Part shown: one piece after another, positions 1 through 7,957 of the stretch
How positions within the stretch are numbered: the first letter of the stretch is position 1
Layout: every line of letters begins with the position of its first letter
NCBI RefSeq assembly: GCF_001439845.1
Contig: NZ_JYLO01000003.1
Location: 310,001 to 374,000, forward strand
From: Pseudomonas lactis
Lineage (GTDB): Bacteria > Pseudomonadota > Gammaproteobacteria > Pseudomonadales > Pseudomonadaceae
DNA: 64,000 bases
Direction: 5' to 3'
Program-made: the position numbers and the translations under genes
Notes under the pieces: model-generated
The model's database searches: none
Told to the model about the DNA's origin: nothing
The model's input: the letters and a program-made list of their open reading frames with translations, nothing else

Positions 1-859
1 GCCAGTTCACCGAAAACTTGCGGTAGTTCTCGCGGCCCAGGCCCAGCACAGCATTGGGGCCGACGGTGACGCTGCCGTCGATCATGCGGGTCAGGTGCAC
101 GCCGAGGAAGGGCAGCTGCGGGTCGGGAATCGGGTAGATCAGATGGTTGACGATGTTGCTCTTGGCGGAGGGCAGGCGGAAGTATTCGCCACGAAACGGG
201 ATGATCTGATGGTCGATGCGGATGCCGGCCAGGCGCGCCAGGCGGTCTGACTGCAAGCCGGCGCACACCACCAGGTGGCGGGCCTGCCAGGTCTCGCCCT
301 CGGTGTTGACGGTGACCGTATCGGTGTCTTCGTGGATGGCGGTGACGGTGCGTTCCAGGCAGATCTGCCCACCGTGGCGACGAATCACCTGGGCCATGGT
401 CTCGCACACCTGGCGGTAATCGACAATCCCGGTGGCATCGAGAAACAAGCCGCCGAGGCCGACGATGTTCGGTTCACGCTGGCGCAGTTGTTCGGCATTC
501 AAGCGCTCGACCTGCATGCCATTGAGCTGGGCGCGGGCGTACAGCGCTTCCATGCGTTGCATTTCCAGGGGGCTTGAAGCCACCAGCAGCTTGCCGCACA
601 CCTCGAATTTGATCCCGTGTTCACGGCAGAACTGCTTGGTGGCTTCGGCGCCGCGCTTGCACAAATCGGCTTTGAGGCTACCGGGCGCGTAGTAGATGCC
701 GGCATGGATCACGCCGCTGTTGTGGCCGGTCTGGTGCTTGGCCAGCACCGACTCTTTTTCGAGAATCACCAGCGACGCGCCAGGTTGGCGCTTGAGCAGC
801 TCCATGGCGGTGGCCAGGCCGACGATGCCGCCGCCGATAATGCAAAAGTCATGAATCAT
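1..859 (-). CDS. lhgO: L-2-hydroxyglutarate oxidase LhgO (partial, 3' end outside window)
   Basis: FAD-dependent oxidase that converts L-2-hydroxyglutarate to 2-oxoglutarate, passing electrons to the membrane quinone pool. The first 286 residues are visible. The N terminus has the Rossmann dinucleotide-binding motif IIGGGIVGL, followed by KHQTGHNSGVIHAG and, near the cut, IVNHLIYPIPDP and HLTRMIDGSVTVGPNAV, which match my memory of E. coli LhgO (YgaF) almost word for word. The start ATG at 859 begins MIHDFCII, directly before the Rossmann fold. The gene runs off the left edge, so the C-terminal third is missing. It lies downstream of a GntR gene on the same strand. A copy of that regulator's likely operator sits 37-54 bases before the start. 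No csiD partner is visible on this side. Confidence 0.9.
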   Translation of the reverse strand, partial: MIHDFCIIGGGIVGLATAMELLKRQPGASLVILEKESVLAKHQTGHNSGVIHAGIYYAPGSLKADLCKRGAEATKQFCREHGIKFEVCGKLLVASSPLEMQRMEALYARAQLNGMQVERLNAEQLRQREPNIVGLGGLFLDATGIVDYRQVCETMAQVIRRHGGQICLERTVTAIHEDTDTVTVNTEGETWQARHLVVCAGLQSDRLARLAGIRIDHQIIPFRGEYFRLPSAKSNIVNHLIYPIPDPQLPFLGVHLTRMIDGSVTVGPNAVLGLGRENYRKFSVNW

Positions 860-895
860 TGCAGGGGTACCTAGGCTGTACATTTCAGTCTGCTT

Positions 896-913
896 ATCAG
901 GTTGTCAGACTAA
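896..913 (-). promoter_or_regulatory. Probable GntR operator upstream of lhgO
   Basis: The stretch ATCAGGTTGTCAGACTAA shares its first 15 bases with a site in front of the GntR gene (1692-1708). The core TTGTC-A-GAC fits the TTGTC/GACAA half-sites known for FadR-subfamily GntR regulators such as LldR. The second half-site is degenerate here (GACTAA against GACAAT). Its position between the GntR stop and the lhgO start suggests local control of lhgO. Binding is inferred. Confidence 0.6.
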
Positions 914-965
914 TGTTTTTGTTAAAAAAATGGCGTGTCCAAGGACACGCTTCACACAGGTTGCA

Positions 966-1676
966 TCAGTTCGTGGTCGGCAATTCCAGTTGCAGGCGCT
1001 GCGCTGCGGCACGCAGGTGCGCCTCGGCACTGGCAGCAGCGCGCTGGGCGTCGCCGTCGGCGATGGCCTGGTAGAGCTGTTGATGTTCTTCGGTTGCATC
1101 GGCCGAGCCGGTGGCAAAGCGCGACGCCGAGTTCTCCCACGCGGTTTTACGCGCACTGGCCAACTGGCTCCTGAGGAAGTCATGGAAGGCCACGAAGTAG
1201 TCATTCTTGCTGGCGTCGGCAATGGCGCGGTGGAATTCCACATCGGCCAGGGCTGCGGCTTCAAAGTCGTCGCGGTTGTCCTGCATGGCCTGCAACGCGC
1301 TTTTCATGCGCTGCAGGTCGGCGCTGTCGCGGCGCTGGGCGGCAATCGAAGCGGCCTGGGTTTCGATCCACAGGCGCACTTCGAACATCTGCGCCAGGTC
1401 AGGTCGTCGCCCGTTGGGCTGCGGAAACCGAAACACCGTGCCCGCAGGGGTCTGCGAAATAAACGAACCCAGACCACGGCGAGCGGTGAGCACACCGTCG
1501 GCCTTGAGCTGGGCAATGGCTTCACGCACCACGGAGCGGCTGACGTTGAGCTGTTCGGCCAATTGCTGTTCGGTCGGCAGGCGCGACTCCGGGGCCAGTT
1601 GGCCGGATTCGATTTCTGCGCGAATGGCGCTGACAACCCGCACGACAAGCGAATCGGGGCGCTGGAGCTCAAGCAT
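966..1676 (-). CDS. FadR-subfamily GntR transcriptional regulator (FCD domain)
   Basis: A 236-residue DNA-binding regulator. Residues about 10-75 form the GntR winged helix (RLPTEQQLAEQLNVSRSVVR, then GVLTARRGLGSFI). Residues about 95-225 form an all-helical FCD ligand domain with the VEFHRAIADASKN segment typical of its metal/ligand pocket. The ATG at 1676 has AAGG seven bases upstream. The gene lies between an MFS gene and lhgO on the same strand, and matching palindromes sit before it and before lhgO. Autoregulation and control of lhgO by an organic acid, perhaps 2-hydroxyglutarate or a related acid, is the simplest reading. The ligand itself cannot be read from sequence. Confidence 0.85.
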   Translation of the reverse strand: MLELQRPDSLVVRVVSAIRAEIESGQLAPESRLPTEQQLAEQLNVSRSVVREAIAQLKADGVLTARRGLGSFISQTPAGTVFRFPQPNGRRPDLAQMFEVRLWIETQAASIAAQRRDSADLQRMKSALQAMQDNRDDFEAAALADVEFHRAIADASKNDYFVAFHDFLRSQLASARKTAWENSASRFATGSADATEEHQQLYQAIADGDAQRAAASAEAHLRAAAQRLQLELPTTN

Positions 1677-1691
1677 GGGAAAACCTTGGTG

Positions 1692-1708
1692 ATCAGGTTG
1701 TCAGACAA
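1692..1708 (-). promoter_or_regulatory. Probable GntR autoregulatory operator
   Basis: ATCAGGTTGTCAGACAA contains the perfect palindrome TTGTC-A-GACAA at 1698-1708. It lies in the 38-base gap between the MFS stop and the GntR start, so the regulator probably has its own promoter here and binds it. The first 15 bases are repeated upstream of lhgO at 896-910. Confidence 0.7.
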
Positions 1709-1714
1709 TAGTCG

Positions 1715-2947
1715 TTACGATTTTAGCTTGTCAATATTTGTCTGCTTCGCGCTGCTCGGCCTTTGCGCACGTTTCCAGGCGATCAGTGCGGCTATCAGCA
1801 GCAAACCTGCTGCCATGGCGAAGGTGGCGTGCAAACCGGCAGCCACCGCCTGGGGCGCGGCGTGGCTGACATCCGGGGTGGCGCGGGCGAACACCGCGCC
1901 GAGGGCCGATGCGCCGAAAATCAGGCCCAGGTTGCGCGACAGATTCAGCAGGCCGGACACCGTGCCTCGGCGTGTCGCCTGTACATCGCTCATCACCGCC
2001 GTGTTGTTGGCCGCCTGGAACAGGCTGTAGCCGGCCGTCAACACAATCAGCGCCGCGAGATAAACGCCAAGCCCGGACGCCTGCGACAGCAACAAGGCCC
2101 CGCACAGCATCACGCCCAATCCCATGAGCGTCAGGCGCTGGCTGCCGAGGCGATCAGTCAGGTAACCCGCCGGTACACCGGTCACCGCCGCGACCGCGGG
2201 CCCCACGGCCATGGCCAAGCCCATCCAGGCGGGATCGAGGCCCAGGCCACGGGACAGGTAGAACGGGCCTACCACAAACGTGGCCATGATCACTGCCGAC
2301 ACCAGGGCACTCATGGCCAAGCCGGCGCGCAACGGCGCATCGCGCAGGGGCGCCCAGAATGTATCGCCTGGCCAAGCGTCGCGGCGGTCAGCATCCACCG
2401 GCAAATAACGGTAGGCGAGGGCGGCAGCCACACCCGCCAAGGGCAGGCCGATCAGAAACAGCGCGCGCCAACTCCACAGGCTGAGCAATACCCCGCCGAC
2501 ACTCGGCCCCATGGCCGTGCCGAGTGCCGACATGGTGCCGAGCAAGCCCATGACTCGGCCGGTATTTGCTTTCGTGACGGTGTCACCCACCATGCCCAGG
2601 GTCATCGCCATCATGATCGCCGCGCCCAGGCCCTGGAATGCCCGTGCGCCGATCAGCCAGGACAGGGTTGGCGCGGCGGCACACCCGGCGCAGGCCAGGG
2701 CAAACACCAGCAACCCGGCCAGCAGCAAGCGCCGGCGCCCCAGACGGTCGCCCAGGCGCCCCGCGCTGACAATCACGGCGGTGATGGCCAGCAGGTAGGC
2801 CAGCACCACCCACTGCACGGCATGAAACGATGCCCCGAAGGCGTGCGCCAGGCTGGGCAGGCCGACATTGGCAATGCTGGTGCCCAGGGCGGCCAGCAAC
2901 ATGGACAGCGACAAGGCGACCAGGCCGCCGCGTGTGGAAGTTTGCAT
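1715..2947 (-). CDS. MFS transporter (drug-efflux-like)
   Basis: A 410-residue inner-membrane carrier of the major facilitator superfamily. About twelve hydrophobic helices are visible. The loop motif GRLGDRLGRRRLLLAG follows helix 2 (MFS motif A), and a second LTDRLGSQRLTLMG lies in the C-terminal half. GPSVGGVLLSLWSWRALFLIG resembles the motif C and motif B region of proton-drug antiporters. I chose the ATG at 2947 because AAGGA lies upstream; the longer reading from 2971 lacks such a site. It is transcribed away from the LysR gene at 3061, a common regulator-transporter arrangement. The substrate is unknown. Confidence 0.85.
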   Translation of the reverse strand: MQTSTRGGLVALSLSMLLAALGTSIANVGLPSLAHAFGASFHAVQWVVLAYLLAITAVIVSAGRLGDRLGRRRLLLAGLLVFALACAGCAAAPTLSWLIGARAFQGLGAAIMMAMTLGMVGDTVTKANTGRVMGLLGTMSALGTAMGPSVGGVLLSLWSWRALFLIGLPLAGVAAALAYRYLPVDADRRDAWPGDTFWAPLRDAPLRAGLAMSALVSAVIMATFVVGPFYLSRGLGLDPAWMGLAMAVGPAVAAVTGVPAGYLTDRLGSQRLTLMGLGVMLCGALLLSQASGLGVYLAALIVLTAGYSLFQAANNTAVMSDVQATRRGTVSGLLNLSRNLGLIFGASALGAVFARATPDVSHAAPQAVAAGLHATFAMAAGLLLIAALIAWKRAQRPSSAKQTNIDKLKS

Positions 2948-3060
2948 GCGCGTTTCCTTGAGTGAATGCACCTGTCACAAATCTACGGCGTCGCCTAACA
3001 TGGCGGAAGACGCATGGGTTGCAGGTTATAGCTGCGTCCAACGCCTGATAAGGAGCCCAC

Positions 3061-3945
3061 ATGCCCGACCTCAATTTACTCATCACCCTGGACGTGCTGC
3101 TTGCCGAAGGCAGCGTCGCTCGCGCCGCCCAGCGCTTGCGCCTGAGCCCTTCGGCCATGAGCCGGGCCTTGGCGCGTTTGCGCGCGGCCACGGGCGATCC
3201 GTTGCTGGTGCGTGCGGGGCGCGGCCTGGTGCCGACGCCCCGGGCGTTGCAACTGCGCGAGCAGGTCAGCCAATTGGTGCAGGACGCCCACGCCGTATTG
3301 CGCCCCGCGCACACCCTGGATTTGGGTGAAGTGGTACGCACCTTCACCTTGCGCACCAGTGAGGAGTTCGTCGAACGCTTCGGCCCTGCATTGCTCGCGC
3401 GTATCGCCCAGGACGCCCCAGGGGTGCGCTTGCGTTTCGTGCACAAGAGCGACAAGCACAGTGCGTTGCTGCGCGACGGTGGTGTCGACCTGGAAACCGG
3501 TGTGGTCGATGTCGGCGCCAGCCCCGAGGTGCTGACCCAGGCGCTGTTTCGTGACCGCCTGGTGGGCGTGGTGCGCGCGAGCCATCCTCTGAGTCGCGGC
3601 CCTTTGAGCGCAGCGCGTTTCGCCCAGGGACAACACGTCTATGTGTCGCGGCGCGGGCAGGACCGTGGCCAGATCGACGATGCCCTTGAGGTGCAAGGTC
3701 TGGTTCGGCAGGTCAGCATCGTGGTCGCCGGTTTCAACACGGCCATCGCCCTGGCGCGGGGCACCGACCTGATCGCCAGCGTGCCTGAGCGCTATATCAG
3801 CGTGCCGCCTCGAGGCTTGCACTGCTTTGAGCTGCCGGTGACGTTGCCGCCGTTTACCGTGGCGATGCTGTGGCACCCGCGACAGGACGCCGACCTGGCC
3901 CATCGCTGGCTGCGCACCTGTTTGCGCGAGGTGTGCGGGCCATGA
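3061..3945 (+). CDS. LysR-family transcriptional regulator
   Basis: A 294-residue LysR regulator. Residues 1-65 form the winged helix (LITLDVLLAEGSVARAAQRL, then LSPSAMSRALARLR); the rest is the periplasmic-binding-protein-like effector domain. AAGGAG lies six bases before the ATG. The LNLLITLDVLL opening is typical of the NodD/SyrM-like branch. It is divergent from the MFS gene ending at 1715, with about 110 bases between the two starts, so that transporter is its likely target. The inducer cannot be predicted. Confidence 0.88.
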   Translation: MPDLNLLITLDVLLAEGSVARAAQRLRLSPSAMSRALARLRAATGDPLLVRAGRGLVPTPRALQLREQVSQLVQDAHAVLRPAHTLDLGEVVRTFTLRTSEEFVERFGPALLARIAQDAPGVRLRFVHKSDKHSALLRDGGVDLETGVVDVGASPEVLTQALFRDRLVGVVRASHPLSRGPLSAARFAQGQHVYVSRRGQDRGQIDDALEVQGLVRQVSIVVAGFNTAIALARGTDLIASVPERYISVPPRGLHCFELPVTLPPFTVAMLWHPRQDADLAHRWLRTCLREVCGP

Positions 3946-4001
3946 GCGGCCCGCAACAGGTACAATCGCCGCTGCCTTGACGCGAAACCCCAGGAATTTG
4001 C

Positions 4002-4679
4002 ATGTTCAGCCTTACCCGCTACACCACACCGTGCCCCGAACCGATCAACAGCCAGATCCTGCAGATGGTGGTAGACAACCTCACCGACATCAGCAGCGTG
4101 GCGCTGGCACCGAGCAACCTGCTCTACAACATCTACCAGTACGCCATCGGGTTTGAGGTACACCTGTACCTTGAGGCGTTGAATGGCGAAAAGGGCGTTG
4201 CGGTGGAGTTGGTCGTGGCGATGGAAGACGACGCAGTGGTGGGCTTTTGCCTGTATCTGCCGGTGAAGGATGATCCGCACGCCTGTGGCATCGCGTTTAT
4301 GGCGGTGCAGGCCGGCTTTCGTCGCCAGGGTGTGGCGCGCAGCATGCTGGACGAGGTGTTGGCGCGTTATCCCCACGCCGAACTGGCCTGTGCGGTAGAG
4401 AAGGTTGCGGTGTTCGAAGCCTTGGGGTTCCAGGTGCGCGGTGCGCGTGGCACCCAGGTTGTGATGAACACCCGCAACTACGGCACCGATGGGCGGATGG
4501 GGGTTTTGGATGTGGCCTCGATCTACAGTTCGCTGGAAGTGCGGCAGATCCACACCTACCTGCTGCAAAAACACGGCAAGCGCGCCATGGTCGACGCAGA
4601 GAAACAGCGCGATCGGCACCTGGACCAGTTGACGCGCAAGGCGCAACTGTTCGTCCAGGGCCGTCTGCCTACGGCCTGA
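4002..4679 (+). CDS. GNAT-family N-acetyltransferase
   Basis: A 225-residue protein with a GNAT core at residues about 65-150. VVGFCLYLPV is strand 4, and QAGFRRQGVARSMLDEVLAR contains the acetyl-CoA pyrophosphate loop (R/Q-x-x-G-x-A form). VFEALGFQVRG is the usual closing strand. A C-terminal region of about 70 residues lies outside the fold. AGGA sits six bases before the ATG. Its 3' end overlaps the convergent TetR gene by 11 bases. The acceptor substrate is unknown. Confidence 0.8.
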   Translation: MFSLTRYTTPCPEPINSQILQMVVDNLTDISSVALAPSNLLYNIYQYAIGFEVHLYLEALNGEKGVAVELVVAMEDDAVVGFCLYLPVKDDPHACGIAFMAVQAGFRRQGVARSMLDEVLARYPHAELACAVEKVAVFEALGFQVRGARGTQVVMNTRNYGTDGRMGVLDVASIYSSLEVRQIHTYLLQKHGKRAMVDAEKQRDRHLDQLTRKAQLFVQGRLPTA

Positions 4680-5271
4680 CGCGCCTGACCATCCCGAGGA
4701 TAGTCTCCAGCAGCTCCTGCTGAGCTTCCTCGCGGCTGATCTCGCCATTGGCCGCCGCGTGGGACAGCGCTTCCGCCGCGCCGAGCATGGCGCGCAGGCC
4801 GGCCTGGGAAATGCTGCCGCCGTGGGTGAAGGGCGACAGCGCGTCCCGGCACTTATCGAGGAAGATCGCCTCGTATTCACGCTTGGACGCTTCCAACTCC
4901 GGCGAACCGCTCAAGGCGGCAACCACGCCTGGAATTTCCCGACCTTGCAACAGCACACAGTCGACATACGACGAGGCGATGACCCACGCGCGGTCCTCAA
5001 GGGTCGCGTTGCTGGTGGCGATGGCATTGGCAAATACCTGGTCCTGGCGCGCGTCGAAGTCTGCATACAGCGCGGCCAGCAACCCCGCACGCGTCGCGAA
5101 GTGGTCGTACACCACCGGCTTGGTGACGCCCGCCAACTCGGCCAAGCGGCCCAGGGTCAGGGCGTCGGTGCCTTCGTCACGCACCAATTGCCAGGCCACG
5201 TCGAGTAACTGACGCAGGCGATCTTCACGGGACAAACGACGACGTGGGGCAGGGGATTCACTGCTTGACAT
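4669..5271 (-). CDS. TetR-family transcriptional regulator
   Basis: A 200-residue regulator with the TetR helix-turn-helix near the N terminus (TLGRLAELAGVTKPVVYDHF at about 43-62). The C-terminal ligand domain is helical and not diagnostic. It is divergent from a flavodoxin-fold quinone reductase starting at 5344. The 72-base gap holds two near-palindromic 9-mers that could be its binding sites, so it probably represses both itself and the reductase. The inducer may be an electrophile or quinone, which is inference from the neighbour. Confidence 0.87.
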   Translation of the reverse strand: MSSSESPAPRRRLSREDRLRQLLDVAWQLVRDEGTDALTLGRLAELAGVTKPVVYDHFATRAGLLAALYADFDARQDQVFANAIATSNATLEDRAWVIASSYVDCVLLQGREIPGVVAALSGSPELEASKREYEAIFLDKCRDALSPFTHGGSISQAGLRAMLGAAEALSHAAANGEISREEAQQELLETILGMVRRVRP

Positions 5272-5284
5272 GCTTATATACCAA

Positions 5285-5309
5285 AAGTAACTTATTCGAC
5301 GTAACTTAC
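5285..5309. promoter_or_regulatory. Candidate TetR operator (repeated GTAACTTA)
   Basis: Two copies of GTAACTTA occur at 5287-5294 and 5301-5308, starting 14 bases apart. Each is part of a near-palindrome (AAGTAACTT at 5285-5293; GTAACTTAC at 5301-5309). They lie midway between the divergent TetR and quinone reductase starts, where a repressor would block both promoters. Confidence 0.5.
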
Positions 5310-5343
5310 TAAAAGTAGATTAAGCCGAAACGGAGTCAAAGTC

Positions 5344-5943
5344 ATGCACGCATTGATCGTTGTTGCTCATCACGACCCGCAATCCCTCACTCATAGTGTG
5401 GCCGCCGAGGTGGGAGCGGGCTTGAGCGCCTCTGGCCACACCTTCGAAATAGCCGACCTTGCCGCTGAAGGGTTCGACCCACGCTACAGCGCCGCCGACC
5501 ATCGGGTGCACCGTACACGCGCCACGCCGCCAGCCGACGTGTTGGCCGAACAGGCCCGCATAGACCGCGCCGACGCGCTGGTGCTGGCGTTCCCTATTTA
5601 CTGGTGGTCGATGCCGGCGTTGCTCAAGGGCTGGGTCGACCGCGTATTCGTCAATGGCTGGGCGATTGATTACGGCCCCGATACACCGGTGCAGAAGAAA
5701 CTAAGGCATGTGCAGGTGCATCTGCTGGCCCTGGGTGGGGCCGATGAAAGTGCCTTTGAGCGACACGGTTATGCCAAGGCCATGAACACCCAGATCGACT
5801 ACGGCATCTTTGATTATTGCGGGGCGCAGGTACTCACCTCCGAGCTGTTGCTGGACTCGGAAAGTGGCACCGCCCAGGTGCATTTGCACAAGGCCCGAGC
5901 TGTGGGGCAGGGGTTGTTCGAGCGAGAGGCAGTGGCGGGATAA
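5344..5943 (+). CDS. NAD(P)H:quinone oxidoreductase, flavodoxin-like fold (KefF/MdaB type)
   Basis: A 199-residue cytosolic flavoprotein. It opens with ALIVVAHHDPQSLTHSVA, the phosphate-binding loop of the Flavodoxin_2 family, and carries LVLAFPIYWWSMPALLKGWVD, the flavin-contact segment shared by KefF, MdaB and mammalian NQO1. It is expected to reduce quinones by two electrons using NAD(P)H. GGAG lies eight bases before the ATG. It is divergent from a TetR gene and convergent with the small gene ending at 5945, with one base between the stops. Detoxification of quinones or electrophiles is the likely role. Confidence 0.85.
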   Translation: MHALIVVAHHDPQSLTHSVAAEVGAGLSASGHTFEIADLAAEGFDPRYSAADHRVHRTRATPPADVLAEQARIDRADALVLAFPIYWWSMPALLKGWVDRVFVNGWAIDYGPDTPVQKKLRHVQVHLLALGGADESAFERHGYAKAMNTQIDYGIFDYCGAQVLTSELLLDSESGTAQVHLHKARAVGQGLFEREAVAG

Positions 5944-5944
5944 C

Positions 5945-6334
5945 TCAGACGTCGCGAAACAGGTCGTGGGCGTCCAGCAAGCGGTAGGCAATCTCTGGGT
6001 TTTTCTCCAGGCCACGGCGAATGGAAGCGGGGATCGACTGGCGGGTCTTGCGACACATGCCCGGCAGTTCGTCGATGACGATCTGGATCCCGCGCATGCT
6101 CTTGACCTCGGTATGCCCGGGCGCGATATGCACACGGATGCCCAGTTGCTCGTACATCCGCTGTTGCAGGTGTTCGAGGTCTTGCAGGCTCTTGAGGTTT
6201 TCCAGGCGCGCCAGCAGGATTTTTTCCTGCTGGCGCGTCAGTTGCAGAATGCGCAGGTCAGCGCCGGGCGCTTGCAGCAGTTGTTCACGGTTGCAGACAC
6301 AGGCGCCAGGTGGGCAGGGTTGGCGAAGGGTCAT
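5945..6334 (-). CDS. Conserved hypothetical protein, 129 aa
   Basis: No function recognised. The protein starts with a short cysteine-bearing segment (PCPPGACVCNREQL). A strongly helical, heptad-like middle (residues about 25-60, rich in L, E, Q and R) follows, then IRVHIAPGHTEV and a basic tail. An open frame continues upstream to 6439, but that part is translated REP repeat, so I start at the ATG at 6334. It lies between the quinone reductase (convergent) and a REPIN. The coherent amino-acid composition supports a real gene. Confidence 0.6.
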   Translation of the reverse strand: MTLRQPCPPGACVCNREQLLQAPGADLRILQLTRQQEKILLARLENLKSLQDLEHLQQRMYEQLGIRVHIAPGHTEVKSMRGIQIVIDELPGMCRKTRQSIPASIRRGLEKNPEIAYRLLDAHDLFRDV

Positions 6335-6352
6335 TGACGCTCCCGGCAGAGT

Positions 6353-6452
6353 TGTAGGAGCGAGCTTGATCGCGAAAAACGTCAACGATAACGCGTGTTT
6401 CCTGAAGAAACGCGGAACCTGTGCGTTTTTCGCGAGCAAGCTCGCTCCTACA
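6353..6452. repeat. REPIN-like inverted REP pair, family A
   Basis: Two REP arms in inverted orientation, TGTAGGAGCGAGCTTG on the left and CAAGCTCGCTCCTACA on the right, about 100 bases in total. The centre is relatively conserved between copies (AACGTCAACGATAACGCG). The left arm differs from the usual copy at one base (TTGATCGC for TTGCTCGC). Further family A copies are at 7855, 17426, 25760, 28612 and 50402. Confidence 0.85.
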
Positions 6453-6462
6453 GGTTTGTGTG

Positions 6463-7719
6463 TCAGTCGTTTAGGTGAACGCCCAGGCTGGCCAGGGCTT
6501 TCCAGTAGTCAGGGTAGGTCTTGGCCACGCAGTCCGGGTCTTGAATGCGAATGCCCGAGACTTTAAGCCCGGCGAGGGCAAAGCACATGGCGATGCGATG
6601 GTCGGCGTGGGTGTCGATCAGTGCGGTGCAGGCGGTGCCAGCCAAAGCGGGGTCGCTCGCTACCAGCAGATCATCGCCCTCGATGGTCGCCAGGCCCGGG
6701 CGAATTTCGTTGAGGCCATCGTACAGGGCCTGCACGCGGTCACATTCCTTGACGCGCAGGTTCGCCAGTTCGGTAAAACGCACCGGCGTGTTGTTGAACG
6801 CGGCGAGCACCGCCAGGGTCGGGATCGCATCCTGCATTTGCGAGCCTACCACCGTGGCCTGCATGTTCGGGAACTGCGCGATCACAGCCTGGGCCTTGGC
6901 GTCGGGCTGGGTGAAGTCCTGCGCGGCTACACCGATGTCGATACGGCCACCGGTCAGTACTTCTGCGGCCCACAGGTAAGTGGCGGCGGAAGCGTCGGGT
7001 TCGATCAGGTAGTCATGGGCGGTATAACCGGTGGGGGCCACGCGCCAGGTGGTGTCGTCCATGACGTCCACCTGGGCACCGAACGCACGCATGCAATCGA
7101 GGGTCAGGTCCACGTAGCCACGGGCGCCGATGTCCTTGCCGGTCAGTGCCACTTCAATCGGCGCTTCGCCGCACGCGGCCAGCATCAGCAGGGCCGATAC
7201 GTACTGGCTGGACAAGCCACCGTCAATCTCAAAGCGCTTGGCCTTGACCTTGCCCACACCGTGTACCGTCACCGGTGGGCAGCCAGTGGGGCTGTCGACC
7301 TGGATGCCGTTCTGGCCCAGGGTAGCCAGTAGCGGGCCGATCGGGCGTTTTTGCATGTACTCGTCACCGTCCAGCACCACGGTGCCTTGCACGGTGGCGA
7401 CGGCAGCCGTGAGAAAGCGCATGGCGGTGCCGGCGTTGCCGAGGAACAACGGTTGTGCCGGCAATTGCAGCGAGCCTTGGCTGGTGACGACAAAGGTGGT
7501 CTCGTCCGGCTCGTCGATGGTGACGCCCATCTGCCGCAGGGCTACCGACATATGGCGCGTGTCATCGCTTTTGAGCGCACCGCTCAAACGGCTGGTGCCC
7601 TTGGCCAGTGCCGCCAGCAACAGCGCACGGTTGGTAATGGATTTGGAGCCGGGGGGCGCGACCTTGCCAGTGAGGGGGAAGTTGGGCGGTGTAACGGTCA
7701 CGGTTTTCTGCGAACTCAA
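6463..7719 (-). CDS. aroA: 3-phosphoshikimate 1-carboxyvinyltransferase (EPSP synthase), stand-alone copy
   Basis: EPSP synthase joins shikimate-3-phosphate and phosphoenolpyruvate, the sixth step of the shikimate pathway. The 418-residue protein has PPGSKSITNRALLLAAL (residues 22-38), LFLGNAGTAMRFL (91-103), LRVKECDR and DTHADHRIAM, all hallmarks of class I AroA. The start is a TTG at 7719 with AGGAG nine bases before it; upstream in-frame sequence is REPIN and lacks family similarity. Residue F102 takes the place of the proline usual in E. coli-type enzymes (P101), a position linked to glyphosate sensitivity. Pseudomonads normally carry aroA fused to tyrA, so this is probably a second copy. 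No other aromatic-pathway gene adjoins it. Confidence 0.9.
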   Translation of the reverse strand: MSSQKTVTVTPPNFPLTGKVAPPGSKSITNRALLLAALAKGTSRLSGALKSDDTRHMSVALRQMGVTIDEPDETTFVVTSQGSLQLPAQPLFLGNAGTAMRFLTAAVATVQGTVVLDGDEYMQKRPIGPLLATLGQNGIQVDSPTGCPPVTVHGVGKVKAKRFEIDGGLSSQYVSALLMLAACGEAPIEVALTGKDIGARGYVDLTLDCMRAFGAQVDVMDDTTWRVAPTGYTAHDYLIEPDASAATYLWAAEVLTGGRIDIGVAAQDFTQPDAKAQAVIAQFPNMQATVVGSQMQDAIPTLAVLAAFNNTPVRFTELANLRVKECDRVQALYDGLNEIRPGLATIEGDDLLVASDPALAGTACTALIDTHADHRIAMCFALAGLKVSGIRIQDPDCVAKTYPDYWKALASLGVHLND

Positions 7720-7854
7720 GGTACAAGGCTCCTGGTCAAGGCGAGGTGGCGTGGAGTGGCCGACGTGCGGACCCGAATCATCAGGCAAACACGCCATGCT
7801 TGTCGAGTGAGCGGGTGATTTGCGTGCCCAAATGTGTGAGGGACTTGCCCTAAC

Positions 7855-7953
7855 TGTAGGAGCGAGCTTGCTCGCGAAAAACGTCAACGATAAAGCGTGC
7901 TTCCTGAATGAACGCGGCGCCGGTAAGTTTTTCGCGAGCAAGCTCGCTCCTAC
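7855..7953. repeat. REPIN-like inverted REP pair, family A
   Basis: A typical family A copy: left arm TGTAGGAGCGAGCTTGCTCG, right arm ending GCTCGCTCCTAC, centre AACGTCAACGATAAAGCG. It sits between the aroA start and the stop of the YecA-like gene, ending four bases before that stop codon. Confidence 0.85.
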
Positions 7954-7957
7954 GGCC

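Noticed and set aside
930..2030. Long plus-strand frame over the GntR and MFS genes
   Set aside because: Shadow of two well-supported minus-strand genes; composition is typical of antisense GC-rich frames.
3018..3038. GACGCA ... TGCGTC between the MFS and LysR starts as an operator
   Set aside because: The two halves are 18 bases apart and short; chance cannot be excluded in GC-rich DNA.
6335..6439. N-terminal extension of the 5945-6334 protein (starting MLAKNAQV)
   Set aside because: It is translated REPIN sequence; similar peptides appear in front of other open frames that run into family A repeats, including upstream of aroA.
7720..7941. Longer AroA from an ATG-like start in the repeat
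   Set aside because: The extra 74 residues are REPIN and spacer translation. The family N terminus and a good ribosome site support the TTG at 7719.
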